The position numbers and the translations under genes were made by a program. The notes beneath the pieces were generated by a model, which saw nothing but the letters and a program-made list of their open reading frames with translations, searched no databases and had not been told where the DNA came from. Of a stretch of DNA of 64,000 bases, positions 1-9,500 are shown in pieces. This DNA comes from Macromonas nakdongensis (lineage in GTDB: Bacteria > Pseudomonadota > Gammaproteobacteria > Burkholderiales > Burkholderiaceae_C), in the NCBI RefSeq assembly GCF_002837145.1, contig NZ_NWMV01000019.1, forward strand, positions 1 through 64,000. Reading direction: 5' to 3'. Each line of letters begins with the position of its first letter. Within the stretch, counting starts at the first letter, position 1.

Positions 1-321
1 ATTTGGGTGGCCATCAGGGATCTGGTGAGCGTTTCGGTGCGGAGTCCACCAGGCCCTCATCCCATGCGCCGCCCGTCCAGCGCGCGCTCGGACAACTGGG
101 TATCCACACATGAAGTGCGTGCCGCCGACGTCGCCGGGGCCAGGCCGACGTGGCCGCGCAGATGGGGGCATCGACCAACGACTTTTGACGTGCCCTTTTA
201 CCTTCTTCACAAAGCGGTACCGCGCTGAGTGCGCCGCCAGCAAGACTGTCGAAGAGGATGTTGGTTTGTAAATGTTGTTTTTGGAGCATTTGTTGTTGGT
301 ATGTGTTCCAATAACAGAATC
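1..321. other. Region without a supported gene
   Basis: No convincing coding sequence. A 73-codon open frame at 7-228 and its antisense counterpart have no recognisable family. Around 110-185 fragments in two plus-strand frames look as if they could once have been joined (alanine-rich, reading like ADVAAQMGASTND in one frame), so a decayed gene end is possible but not demonstrable. The last 70 bases become AT-rich (T-rich runs at 261-300) and probably hold the hipBA promoter. Confidence 0.5.
291..316. promoter_or_regulatory. Candidate HipB operator palindrome
   Basis: Inverted repeat with arms TGTTGTTGG (291-299) and CCAATAACA (308-316), 8 of 9 positions complementary, separated by 8 bases. 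It ends 5 bases before the chosen hipB start codon and lies in an AT-rich block. Type II antitoxins of the HipB family repress their own operon by binding such palindromes, so this is a natural operator candidate. The role is inferred from position only. Confidence 0.45.
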
Positions 322-663
322 ATGCGCACGCCTTACCCCCTTTCCGTAGAGCAAGCCATGCTCGACCTGGGTCGCCGCATCGCCATCGCTCGCAAAGCAC
401 GGGACTACACCCAGCCGGAGTTGGCTGCAGCCGCGGGCGTTGGACTCTCTACTGTGGTGGGCATCGAGGGCGGTCACCCCGGTGCGTCCATCGGAAATGT
501 CTTCCGGTTGTTGGATGTCCTGCAGTTGCTCGGCCAGGTGGATTCCCTGCTGGACCCTGCCCGCGATGAAATGGTCACAGAGGCGGGGGTCACCAAGCTC
601 ATGGGCTCCACCACCGCCTCGTCCACTGTCCGTGGGGATCTGATGCGCGGGAGTTCCCGATGA
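322..663 (+). CDS. hipB: HipB-like antitoxin, XRE-family helix-turn-helix protein
   Basis: A 113-residue protein with one XRE/Cro-type helix-turn-helix at about residues 14-70 (LGRRIAIARKARDYTQPELA, then AGVGLSTVVGIEGG). It is expected to neutralise the HipA-like kinase encoded next and to repress the shared promoter as a dimer. The frame is open back to 229 and ATG codons exist at 301 and 322. I chose 322 because homologues start just before the YPLS-type segment; none of the starts has a strong ribosome binding site. The stop overlaps the hipA start (ATGA at 660-663), the usual translational coupling of a toxin-antitoxin pair. The C-terminal 35 residues are Ser/Thr rich and may be the flexible toxin-contact tail. 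Confidence is good for the family and moderate for the exact start. Confidence 0.82.
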   Translation: MRTPYPLSVEQAMLDLGRRIAIARKARDYTQPELAAAAGVGLSTVVGIEGGHPGASIGNVFRLLDVLQLLGQVDSLLDPARDEMVTEAGVTKLMGSTTASSTVRGDLMRGSSR

Positions 664-1979
664 ATTCGGTCCCCGTCTGGGTGTGGATGCCCGAAGAGAC
701 CGAACCCATCCTGGCTGGAGAGCTGCGAATCGAAGGGCCCCATAGGGGGCGCTTCCTGTACTCCACGGACTTCAGGTTGCATCCCAAGGCCACGCCTCTG
801 GATCCGGTGTCACTGAGGATGGCGGGCGCCCATGGCGTTCCTGTGAACGCTCCAGAGGGCATTCCAGGCGTGGTCATGGACGCTTGCCCCGCCGGGTACG
901 GCGAAGACCTTTTGCAGAACCTCCATGGTCGAGACAGGACGCTGACCCGGATCGAGCTTCTGGAACTGGGCGCAGGGGACGCAGCGGGGGCTGTTGCGGC
1001 CTGCGCCGACATAGACCGAAAGCTTCGCAGTCAGGCGCACAGCCTCGACGCTCTGAAGTACCACATCGAACAACTGGAGGCTGGCCAGCCCAGAGCGAGG
1101 GCGATCAAGGACATGCTGGGCGATATGGCCACCAGCGCTGGTGGTGACAGGCCCAAGGCCACGGTTGAGTTCGATGGCCGCCTTTGGATCGCCAAGATGC
1201 AGGCCCGCAACGACATGCCGTTTTTGCCGACGAAGGAATTCGTCTGCATGACCCTGGCGGGCGAGTGCGACATCACCGTCCCGGACATTCGTCTTGAGAC
1301 CGTCGCCGATGTGGCCGTCCTCCTGGTGCAGCGCTTTGACCGACACGGCGACCCCAAGGCGCCCCGCAAGCGCCTGTATGCCTCCGCTCACACGGCGCTG
1401 CAACTGCAGCCCGGTGCTGTCGCTGGAGCCCCAGCGCGCTCGTACCTGGCACTGGCCGACAAGCTGAGGACCTGGTCGCGTCACAGCGACGATGTGCAGA
1501 ACGACATCCGAGAGCTCTGGCGCCGCATGTGCTTCAACGCTCTGGTCGGCAACGGTGACGACCACCCGCTCAACCATGCCCTCTACCGAGTCAACGAGGC
1601 TTGGCGCCTGGCCCCAGCCTTCGACATCACACCACTGGTCGGCTACCGGGGCTCCCTCAGCATGGGGGTCGAGATCCGCGGGGGCACCGCCGTGAGCGTC
1701 GAGCGACTGCTGGAGGCCTCTTTGCGCATGGGCTATGCATCTGCCACAGAGGCCGCCCAGTGGCTGATCCAGGCCGCAGGCCGGGTGGCCCAGCGCTGGG
1801 AGCGTGATCTGGCGGCTGCAGGCGTAACGCCCGAGGCGATCTCGGGGGTGCGCAGCGCCTTTGCGCTCAGCGAGCAGCTCGCAGACAGCAGCGAGTCGGT
1901 CCTGCGGGAAGCCGAGGGGATTTCCAGCCCCTCACGCAGGCGGAAGTCTGCGATAGCCCAAAGCCATCGAGCCGGATAA
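660..1979 (+). CDS. hipA: HipA-like serine/threonine kinase toxin
   Basis: A 439-residue HipA-family kinase. The N-terminal subdomain (about 1-125) is followed by a glycine-rich loop (AGGDRPKA, near residue 160), the LVQRFDR strand (near 222) and the catalytic block NGDDHPLNHAL with tandem Asp at 300-301. The Mg-binding AFDITP motif follows about 20 residues later. All key kinase positions are present, so the enzyme looks intact. HipA proteins arrest growth by phosphorylating a translation factor, classically glutamyl-tRNA synthetase; the target here cannot be read from sequence. The gene overlaps hipB by 4 bases and forms a two-gene operon with it. It lies at the edge of the accessory locus, in keeping with a mobile or island-stabilising module. 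An alternative would be a HipA relative that acts on another substrate. Confidence 0.88.
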   Translation: MNSVPVWVWMPEETEPILAGELRIEGPHRGRFLYSTDFRLHPKATPLDPVSLRMAGAHGVPVNAPEGIPGVVMDACPAGYGEDLLQNLHGRDRTLTRIELLELGAGDAAGAVAACADIDRKLRSQAHSLDALKYHIEQLEAGQPRARAIKDMLGDMATSAGGDRPKATVEFDGRLWIAKMQARNDMPFLPTKEFVCMTLAGECDITVPDIRLETVADVAVLLVQRFDRHGDPKAPRKRLYASAHTALQLQPGAVAGAPARSYLALADKLRTWSRHSDDVQNDIRELWRRMCFNALVGNGDDHPLNHALYRVNEAWRLAPAFDITPLVGYRGSLSMGVEIRGGTAVSVERLLEASLRMGYASATEAAQWLIQAAGRVAQRWERDLAAAGVTPEAISGVRSAFALSEQLADSSESVLREAEGISSPSRRRKSAIAQSHRAG

Positions 1980-2356
1980 AACACGCTGCCCGGCAACGGC
2001 TTTGCAGCAGTCGGCAATAGTGTGTTCGGCGGCAGCCACGGGCAATTCCTCAAAGTAGGGCTGAGAGCGGTTTTGCAGTGACCATTACCACCGCTAAAAA
2101 ATAACTCAAGTGATTGATTTTAATGGGATTTTTTGGCCCTGTCGCTGTGGCCAACCTGTGTCAAGCCGTCAACGACATGTGTATGGGGCATGCGACGCCT
2201 TATTTTGATAAATTTGTAACAATTCGTTGATTTGTGGTGGCCAGGTTCGAAAGGTTGCCCGCAAAATCCCGCATGGCGCCCACGCATGGCGCCGACAGAG
2301 CCATGGCTACCGTCGTGTGAGGCGTGGTCCACTGGCCTTCAATGGGCGGGAGGGGT
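1980..2356. other. Intergenic region between hipA and the SARP regulator gene
   Basis: 377 bases with no gene I can support. It includes an AT-rich block at about 2090-2235 (for example TTATTTTGATAAATTTG near 2200) in otherwise GC-rich DNA. This is the likely promoter area of the downstream regulator, but no clear -35/-10 pair can be assigned. A hairpin-like pair AGCGGT/ACCGCT near 2068-2095 is followed by A residues rather than T residues, so it is not a terminator for hipBA. Confidence 0.5.
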
Positions 2357-3397
2357 ATGTCGCGAAATCCCAGCAATGCGCAAGTTCAGATCGACGATCT
2401 GTTGGAGCGGGCGGTCGCACAGGCGGGTGTTCACGCCGAAGCGGCGCGGGGCTGTTTGCACGAGGTGTTCGCTGAGTTGGCCCGGGGTTCGGTGTGGCCG
2501 GTGCCTTCGATAGCCAAGCCGGTGCTGGCCAGGCTGTGTGCCGAGGCGCTGGATGCGGGCATCGAGCCGCCGGTGGTTCGGCGCTTCATCGCGCACTGTG
2601 AACTGGCGCCGGAGCCGGGTGCCTCGCTGAACTGGCCTTGGCCGGTGCGGGTACACACCCTGGGCCGGTTTGCGGTGTTTTGTGATGACAAGCCGCTGAC
2701 GTTCACGGGCAAGTCCCCGCGCAAGGCGCTGGAGCTGTTGCAGGCCCTGATCGCCCACGGCGGCCGCGAGGTGCGCACCACCGTGTTGATGCAAAGCCTG
2801 TGGCCCGAGGAGAGCAGCAGCAATCTGCGCAACCTGTTCGACAACACCTTGCACCGTTTGCGCAAGCTGTTGGGGCCGCAGGAGGTGCTGCACGTCCACA
2901 ACGCCAAGCTGACGCTCGACGCCAGCCGTTGTTGGGTGGATGCCTGGGCGTTCAACCGTCTGACTGCGCCGTGCGCTGCGGCACTGGTGGAGCCCGGCCA
3001 CGAGCGGGCCCCTGTGTCGGAGGCCGAGGCCCGCGCCGCCCTGCGCCTGTATTCGGGCCATTTTTTGCAGTCCGAATCGGAAGAGCCCTGGTCTTTGCCT
3101 TACCGAGACCGCTTGCGCAACCGCTTCCACCGCCTGGTCCGGGTCCTGGGTGAACACCTGGAGCAGGCCGGGGATTGGGAGGGCGCCGCCGAGATTTACG
3201 AGCGGGGATTGGAAGTCGACAATCTGGCGGAGGTGTTCTACCAGCACCTGATGGCTTGCCACCAGCGCATGGGCGAGCACGCCGAGGCCCTGCGGGTGTA
3301 CCGCCGGTGCCGGGAGTTGCTGTCCATCGTGCTGGGGGTGGCGCCTTCGCCCCGCACCGAAAGCCTGCGCCGCGTGTCCCTGTCGATGGCGCCTTGA
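2357..3397 (+). CDS. SARP/BTAD-family transcriptional regulator
   Basis: A 346-residue regulator. Residues 1-90 are an unassigned N-terminal part. Residues about 97-190 form an OmpR/PhoB-like winged helix (RVHTLGRFAVFCDD, then SPRKALELLQALI and the LWPE and LHRLRKLLG elements). Residues about 200-340 form a bacterial transcriptional activator (BTAD) domain of helical TPR-like repeats (YERGLEVDNLAEVFYQHLM). Start 2357 is chosen because a strong GGGAGGGG ribosome binding site precedes it; a GTG at 2324 and an ATG at 2342 are in frame but less well placed. SARP proteins activate promoters by binding 11-bp-spaced direct repeats just upstream of the -10 box. Two such sites lie in this locus, before the giant gene and before the sapC-like gene, making this the likely activator of both. 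No receiver or ATPase domain is attached, so the input signal is unknown. Confidence 0.85.
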   Translation: MSRNPSNAQVQIDDLLERAVAQAGVHAEAARGCLHEVFAELARGSVWPVPSIAKPVLARLCAEALDAGIEPPVVRRFIAHCELAPEPGASLNWPWPVRVHTLGRFAVFCDDKPLTFTGKSPRKALELLQALIAHGGREVRTTVLMQSLWPEESSSNLRNLFDNTLHRLRKLLGPQEVLHVHNAKLTLDASRCWVDAWAFNRLTAPCAAALVEPGHERAPVSEAEARAALRLYSGHFLQSESEEPWSLPYRDRLRNRFHRLVRVLGEHLEQAGDWEGAAEIYERGLEVDNLAEVFYQHLMACHQRMGEHAEALRVYRRCRELLSIVLGVAPSPRTESLRRVSLSMAP

Positions 3398-3445
3398 CCC
3401 CAGGGTCGCGCGGGGTGGCGGCCGGCGGGACTCCACGATCTTTCC

Positions 3446-3485
3446 CATTTCTACGTGATCGCTAGGTGGCACCTGCCTAGCATGG
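3446..3485 (+). promoter_or_regulatory. SARP-type promoter of the giant gene
   Basis: Direct repeats CTACGTG (3451-3457) and CTAGGTG (3462-3468) lie exactly 11 bp apart. Nine bases later comes a -10-like TAGCAT (3478-3483), and no recognisable -35 hexamer is present. The 40-bp block matches the block before the sapC-like gene at 30 of 40 positions. Transcription would start near 3490, giving a leader of about 70 bases before the ATG at 3560. Repeat spacing and position fit SARP activators; the adjacent regulator gene supports this. Functional assignment is inference. Confidence 0.7.
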
Positions 3486-3559
3486 CCTGAATTTCCGCGG
3501 TGTGGCGGATTCTGCCTGCTTTTCAGCGGGCGCTGGCCACGCCCGGGTTGGAGCGTCAT

Positions 3560-6500
3560 ATGGAAAATCAAGGTCCATCCCGCCGCAACGGCGGCCCGCG
3601 CACCCCATCTCTGCTGCCTTTGGGCTTTCAGCCCAGCCAGTTGTGGTCGAAGCTGCAGGACACCTACAGCCAATGGCGCGACAAGCGCGAAACGGCCGTG
3701 CATGGTGCCGATCTGACCGGTCAACCGCCCGCGCGCGTGCGGGCCCGCATGAAGGCTCGCGCCCGGCACGGCCAGGGGTTTGGCCTGGAAGCGGTGGAGC
3801 CGCGCTTGCTGTTGTCGGCGGATTTGTCGTACACGGCCGTGGCCGACAGCGATCTGACCTTGCGCTTTGACGATGGCACCGAGATGGTGCAACTGGTGGA
3901 TTCCAGCTCCTCGTTCGTATACGACGACATCGCATTGGCCAGCATCGTGGGTGACGACGGTCGGATCGATCTGACCCTGGATTCGGACGGCCACGGCGTG
4001 ACCTTGCTTCTGGACACCAGCCTGACGGACGCTGTCGGCGTGTCAGGCATCAAGATTGTGGGGGGAGCGGGGAACGACGACCTGACGGTAACCGGGGAGG
4101 GCGCGGCGGGAAAGGCGTTGACCGTTGAGGCGGAACAGATCACCGCGATGGGCTCGCTGAGTGCCGATTCGCTGACGTTCACGGCGCTGGCACAGTCCGA
4201 CGGCTCGGTGCCGCTGGCCACGGATTACCTTGGCCTGTACCTGGTGGCGGACGCGAACGCGTCGATCGACCTGAGTGGCGCCACCCTGGACATTGTCGGG
4301 GCCGTGGTGCTGACGGCGACCACGGACGTGGACGTGGTCGCCAATCCGGCCACCTTTGGCAATGGTGCTTTGGCCCTCACCGGGCTGGCCGTGCTGGGTT
4401 CGGCCGAGATCAAGATGCACAACACCACCTTGAGCGCCGCCAGCCTGGACGCCGACACGGTGATGGACGTGACCTACCAACTCGCCACCAGCGGGCAGAC
4501 GCCGACGAACGACGGCGAGGACGCGGCGGTCACCATCGTGTACCTGGAAACCGTGTCCAGCGTCGTGGTGTCGGGCAACGCCAGTTTGCAGGTGGACGGG
4601 GCCGTGGGCCTGAACGCCAGCACGCTGGCCAATGTGGCGGCCACGGCCGACGGTGGCGGTGCCGACTTCGGTGCAACCATGGCGCTGACCATCGTCAACC
4701 TCAGCACCCAGGCGGTGGTGACCGGCAGCGCCGCCATCACCGGGCGCAACAACAACGACGACCCCGACAGCGTGACGGTGGCCGCGACGCTGGGCAGCAG
4801 CATGACCAGTACCGCAACGTCCACGACCGGTGGCGCAACCGACGGCGGTGGCAGCAACCGTTCGCAGCAACGCCTGCAAGACCCCAATGGCGATGCCGAC
4901 ACCAGCGACCAGGTGTCCACTGGCGACGGCGGGCTCAACTTCGCCGGTGCGCTGGCGTTGTCGTTTTATGACAGCGACACCGAGGCCCGGGTGGACACGG
5001 GGGGCAATTTGCGTTCGGCCAACGCCCTGGCGGTGCACGCCCTGGCCACCGAGACCGTGAGCACCAGCGCCAACGGCACCAACACCGGCGACACGGCCGA
5101 TGGGGTTGGCGTGGCCGTGGCCTTTGCCAAGACCGACAGCCACACCCGCGCGGTGGTGGGTGGTTCGTCCCTGATTCATGCCGCGGGTGGCGTGGACGTG
5201 GATGCCGAACTGGCGGGGGGCGACAGCTTCACCGTCAGCGCGGTGTCGGGCGCCGGTGATGCCAGTGAGCTGGGCGTGGCGGGCGCGGTGGCCATCCATG
5301 TGCTGGACACGGCCGCCACGGCGGAGGTGACGGGCACCACTGTGCTGGATGCAGGCACCAACCTGACGGTGAGTGCCAGCAACACCACCCACGCCAGCAC
5401 CACCGCGGCGCCCCATGACACCGGCGTGGTGTCGGAAAACGGCATCGGGGCTTCGCTGGCCGTGGCGGCCATCGACAACAGCAGCACCGCGCGCCTGGCC
5501 AATGGCGCCACGCTGAGCGGCGCGGGCGATGTCACCCTGTCTGCCACCGGCCACTACACCCTCGACACCACGGCCACGGCGGGCGGTGGCGGTTCCAGCG
5601 TGGGTATTGGTGGGGCGTTTGCCATCACCGTGGCCAGCAACACCACCCAGGCCTATGTGGGCACGGGCGACCTGCTGGACATCAGCGGCTCGTTGGAGGC
5701 CCTGGTGCAGCACCACGGTGCCACCACGACCACTGCCGACGGCGATGCCTTGGGCGGTGACACGGCGGTGGGGGCGGCCATTGCGCTGAGCTTTGTGGAC
5801 GACGTGGCCGAAGCCTACCTTGCGCGCGATGTGACGGCCGGTGGCCGCGTGAACTTGCACGTGGATGCCGACGCCAGCGTCAGCACCACGGCCACCGCGT
5901 CGGCGGGTGGTGCCGATGCGGAGGAAGACTCCGACAACAACGGCGACAGCACCGACGACACGGCCGACAAGCAATTGGGCAAGCAGGTGGACTTGGCCAA
6001 CGACACGTCGGGCAAGAGCAACTCGACCGGGCAGTCCGCCAGCGACGGTGGCGGAGGCTCCGTGGGCGTGGCGGCCGCACTGGCGCTGAACGTGTCGTCG
6101 GCCAGTGCGCGGGCGCTCATCCTCGGGGGCAGCACGGTCACGGCCGGTGACGAGGTGGTGTTGAGCAGCGCGCTGGACGCCGACGCCGAGGCGGTGGCCG
6201 ACGGGGCGGCCACGACGGGCGAGGCCAGCGACACCGCGGTGGGCGTGGCCGTGGCCATCAACGTGTCCAACGTGGAGAACACCGCCTTGCTGGGGGCCGG
6301 AGCCTTCGTGGCCAGCCAGGGCTTTGGCGCCAGCGCCACCATGAAGGGGGGCGACACGGCGCGGCACAAAACCAAGGCCAAGGCGACCTCGGGTGCCAGC
6401 GCGGGCGAGACCGGTGTGGCCGGTTCCTTCGCGTTGAACGTGAGCAACCAGGGCAGCGCTTCGGGCACGCGCGCCGCGATCGACGGTTCGGTGGAAGCGG

Positions 6501-9500
6501 GCAACGGCGACGTGAGGATCGAAGCCGAGAACCTGACCGAGAACACCGTGGAAGCCACGGCAGCGGTCACTGGCGACGCGGCCACGGGCGTGGGCGTGTC
6601 CCTCGGCATCCACGTGGTGGACAACGTGACCGAGGCTCAGATCCTGGGCGCGCTCACCGGCGGTGACGACGTGACCCTGGTGGCGACGGGCGAGCACGAC
6701 ACCACCACCACCGCCTCGGGTGGTGCCAACCCGACCGCCCCAGATGCCACGGGTGTGGGTGGCTCCTTTGCCATCACCGTGGCAGACAACCGCACACTGG
6801 CCCAGTTGGACGGGGGCGATGCACTTGACGTCGGCGGCAGCCTGACGGCCTCCGCCCACCACCACGGCCACACCCTGACCCACGCCGACGGCGATGCCGC
6901 TGGCAGCACGGCGGTGGGGGCTGCGATTGCCCTGAGCTTTGTGGACGACGTGGCCGAAGCCAGCACGCTGCGCAGCATCACCGCCGATGGGGCGGTGGGC
7001 TTTGCCGCGCACGCGGACGGCAGCGCCGAGGCGCTGGCCACGGCCTCGGTGGCCGGGGCCAGCAGCGACGAAGATGAAGGCGGCGGCACCGCCAACGAAC
7101 AACTGACCAAGCAAAAGAGCACCGCCAACGACAAGGCTGGCCCTGGTGCGGCCACGACGCCCACAGAGGCCAGTGCCGACGATGGCAGTGGCGGCTCGGT
7201 CGGCGTGGCGGCGGCGTTGGCGCTCAACGTGTCCAGTGCCAGCGCCGAGGCGCTGCTCAGCGGGCCCAGCGTGGTGGTGACCGCGGACGGCGGCGCGGTG
7301 ACGTTGGCCTCGTCGAACAACATGGACGCCCTGGCCAGTGCGGACGGCTCGCCCGTGGAACTGGACCCGGGCGCCGATCCCGGCGACCCCGCCGCCACGG
7401 CGGTGGGCGCGGCGGTGGCCATCAACGTGGCCGACATGCGCAACGTGGCGTTGGTGACCAGCGGCGTCACGGTGAGCGGTGTGGGCTTCAGCGCCACGGC
7501 CACGATGAAGGACGTGGAGGGCGACGAGCTGCACCGTTTTGGCGCCATGGCCAAGTCGGGCGCCGCGGCCGGCGAGACCGGCGTGGCTGGCTCCTTCGCG
7601 CTGAACATCGTCAACCCGGCCAGCGGGTCGGTGACGGAGGCGGCGGTCAAGACAGGGGCTTCTGTCGATGCAAACTTTGGCAGCGTCACCATCACGGCTG
7701 GGAATCTCAGTGAGAGCGAGGCGTGCGCCGAGGCATCTGCCACTGCAGGCAAGACTGGCGTGGGCGCGTCCATCGCTATTCATGTGATCGACCACGTGAC
7801 CGAGGCGCAGATCGAAAGTAGCGCCACGCTCAGCGAGGGCCAGAACGTCACCCTGAGCGCCACCGGGCAGCACGACAACACCACCTACGCCCAGGGCGGT
7901 GCGGGAGGCGAAAACGCCACCACCGCGGTGGGCGGCTCGTTCGCCCTGACCATTGCCGACCAGAACACGCTGGCCAGCGTGGGCACTGGGGCGGGCCTGG
8001 ACATCACCGGCAGCTTCAGCGCCACGGCCACGCACCACGGGTTTACCGAGACCGAGGCCGAAGGCAAGGCCGAAGCGGCCGACACGGCGGTGGGCGCAGC
8101 CATTGCCTTGAGCTTCGTGGACGATTCCGCGAAGGCCACGGTGTCGCGCAGCATCACGGCCGATGGCTCGGTGGCCTTGACGGCCAGCACCGACGGCGTC
8201 ACCCTGGCCCAGGCCACTGCTTCCGCCAAGGGGGCGGACAAGGATGAGGAATCTGCCAAGGCTGGCGGCGACAGTGCCGACCAGCAGGTGGGCAAACAGA
8301 CGCAAGTGGCCAACAGCAAGAACGCCGGGGCGGACAAGTCTGCTGGGGCAAATGCGTCTGCCAACGACGGCAGCGGAGGTTCGGTCGGGGTCGGTGCGGC
8401 GGTGGCGCTCAATATTGCCAAGAGCACCGCAGAGGCCTCCATCCTTGGGGGCGGCACCCACATCGTGGCCGATGCGGATGACGATGCCACCGGTGGCGTG
8501 ACGCTGCTGTCCAGCAACAACATGGACGCCCGGGCCATCGCCGACGGCCAAGCGGTGGGGGGCACGGTCACGACGGCGGTGGGGATTGCCGTGGCCGTCA
8601 ACGTGGCGGACATGCGCAACAGTGCTGCCGTGGCCACGGGGGTCGAGGTGGATGGCCATGGATTCTCGGCACGGGCCTTGATGAAGACGGTGAACGGTGA
8701 CAGCACCCACCGTTACGAGGCCAAAGCCACCTCGGGTGCGGGGGGGGCCGACACGGAAACCGGTGTGGCAGGCTCCTTTGCACTGAACATTGTCAACCCG
8801 GCTGCGGCGTCTGTGACCGAGGCCGCCATCCGCTCGGGGGCCGATGTGGATGCCCGAGCCGGCGATGTCGTCATTCGGGCCGAGAGCACCACGGATTCCA
8901 AGGTGCGCGCCGAGGCAGCTACCACCGGGGGCAGCGATGCCACTGGGGTGGGCGCCTCGATTGCGGTGCACGTGGTTGACAACGATGTGCGAGCACGCAT
9001 TGAGAGTGGCGGTGTGCTGCGTGGCGGGGACGACCTGACCCTGTCCGCCACCGGCCACCACACCACCACCACCTATGCCGCGGGCGGCGCCAGTGGCGGG
9101 GGCACCAGCGTGGGGGGCTCGTTCGCCATCACCGTGGCCGATGGCAACCACACCGACGCCAGCGTGGGCACCTCCGGCACGGCCCTGGATATCACCGGCA
9201 ACTACAGTGCCAGCGCCACGCACACGGGCGTGACGAACACCACGGCCAAGGGCAATGCCACGGGCAACACCGCCATTGGCGCGGCAATTGCCTTGAACAT
9301 CGTGGACGACCAGGGCGCGGCCACCCTGAACCGCAACCTCACGGCCGATGGCGATGTGTTGCTGCAGGCGGTGGTGGGTGGGGCCTCCTTTGCCAAGGCC
9401 GAGTCCTCGGCCGCAGGGGCCAAGAAAGACGACGGCGGCAACAGCAAGGCCGACGGCCAGATCTCGCAACAAAAATCGCTGGCCGACCAAAAGAACGGTG

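Noticed and set aside
7-228. Small open frame at the window start
   Set aside because: No family, atypical composition and no ribosome binding site; at most a decayed remnant.
3500-3559. GTG at 3500 as the start of the giant gene
   Set aside because: It lies only about 10 bases after the likely transcription start and has no good ribosome binding site, while ATG 3560 has GGAG at a suitable distance.
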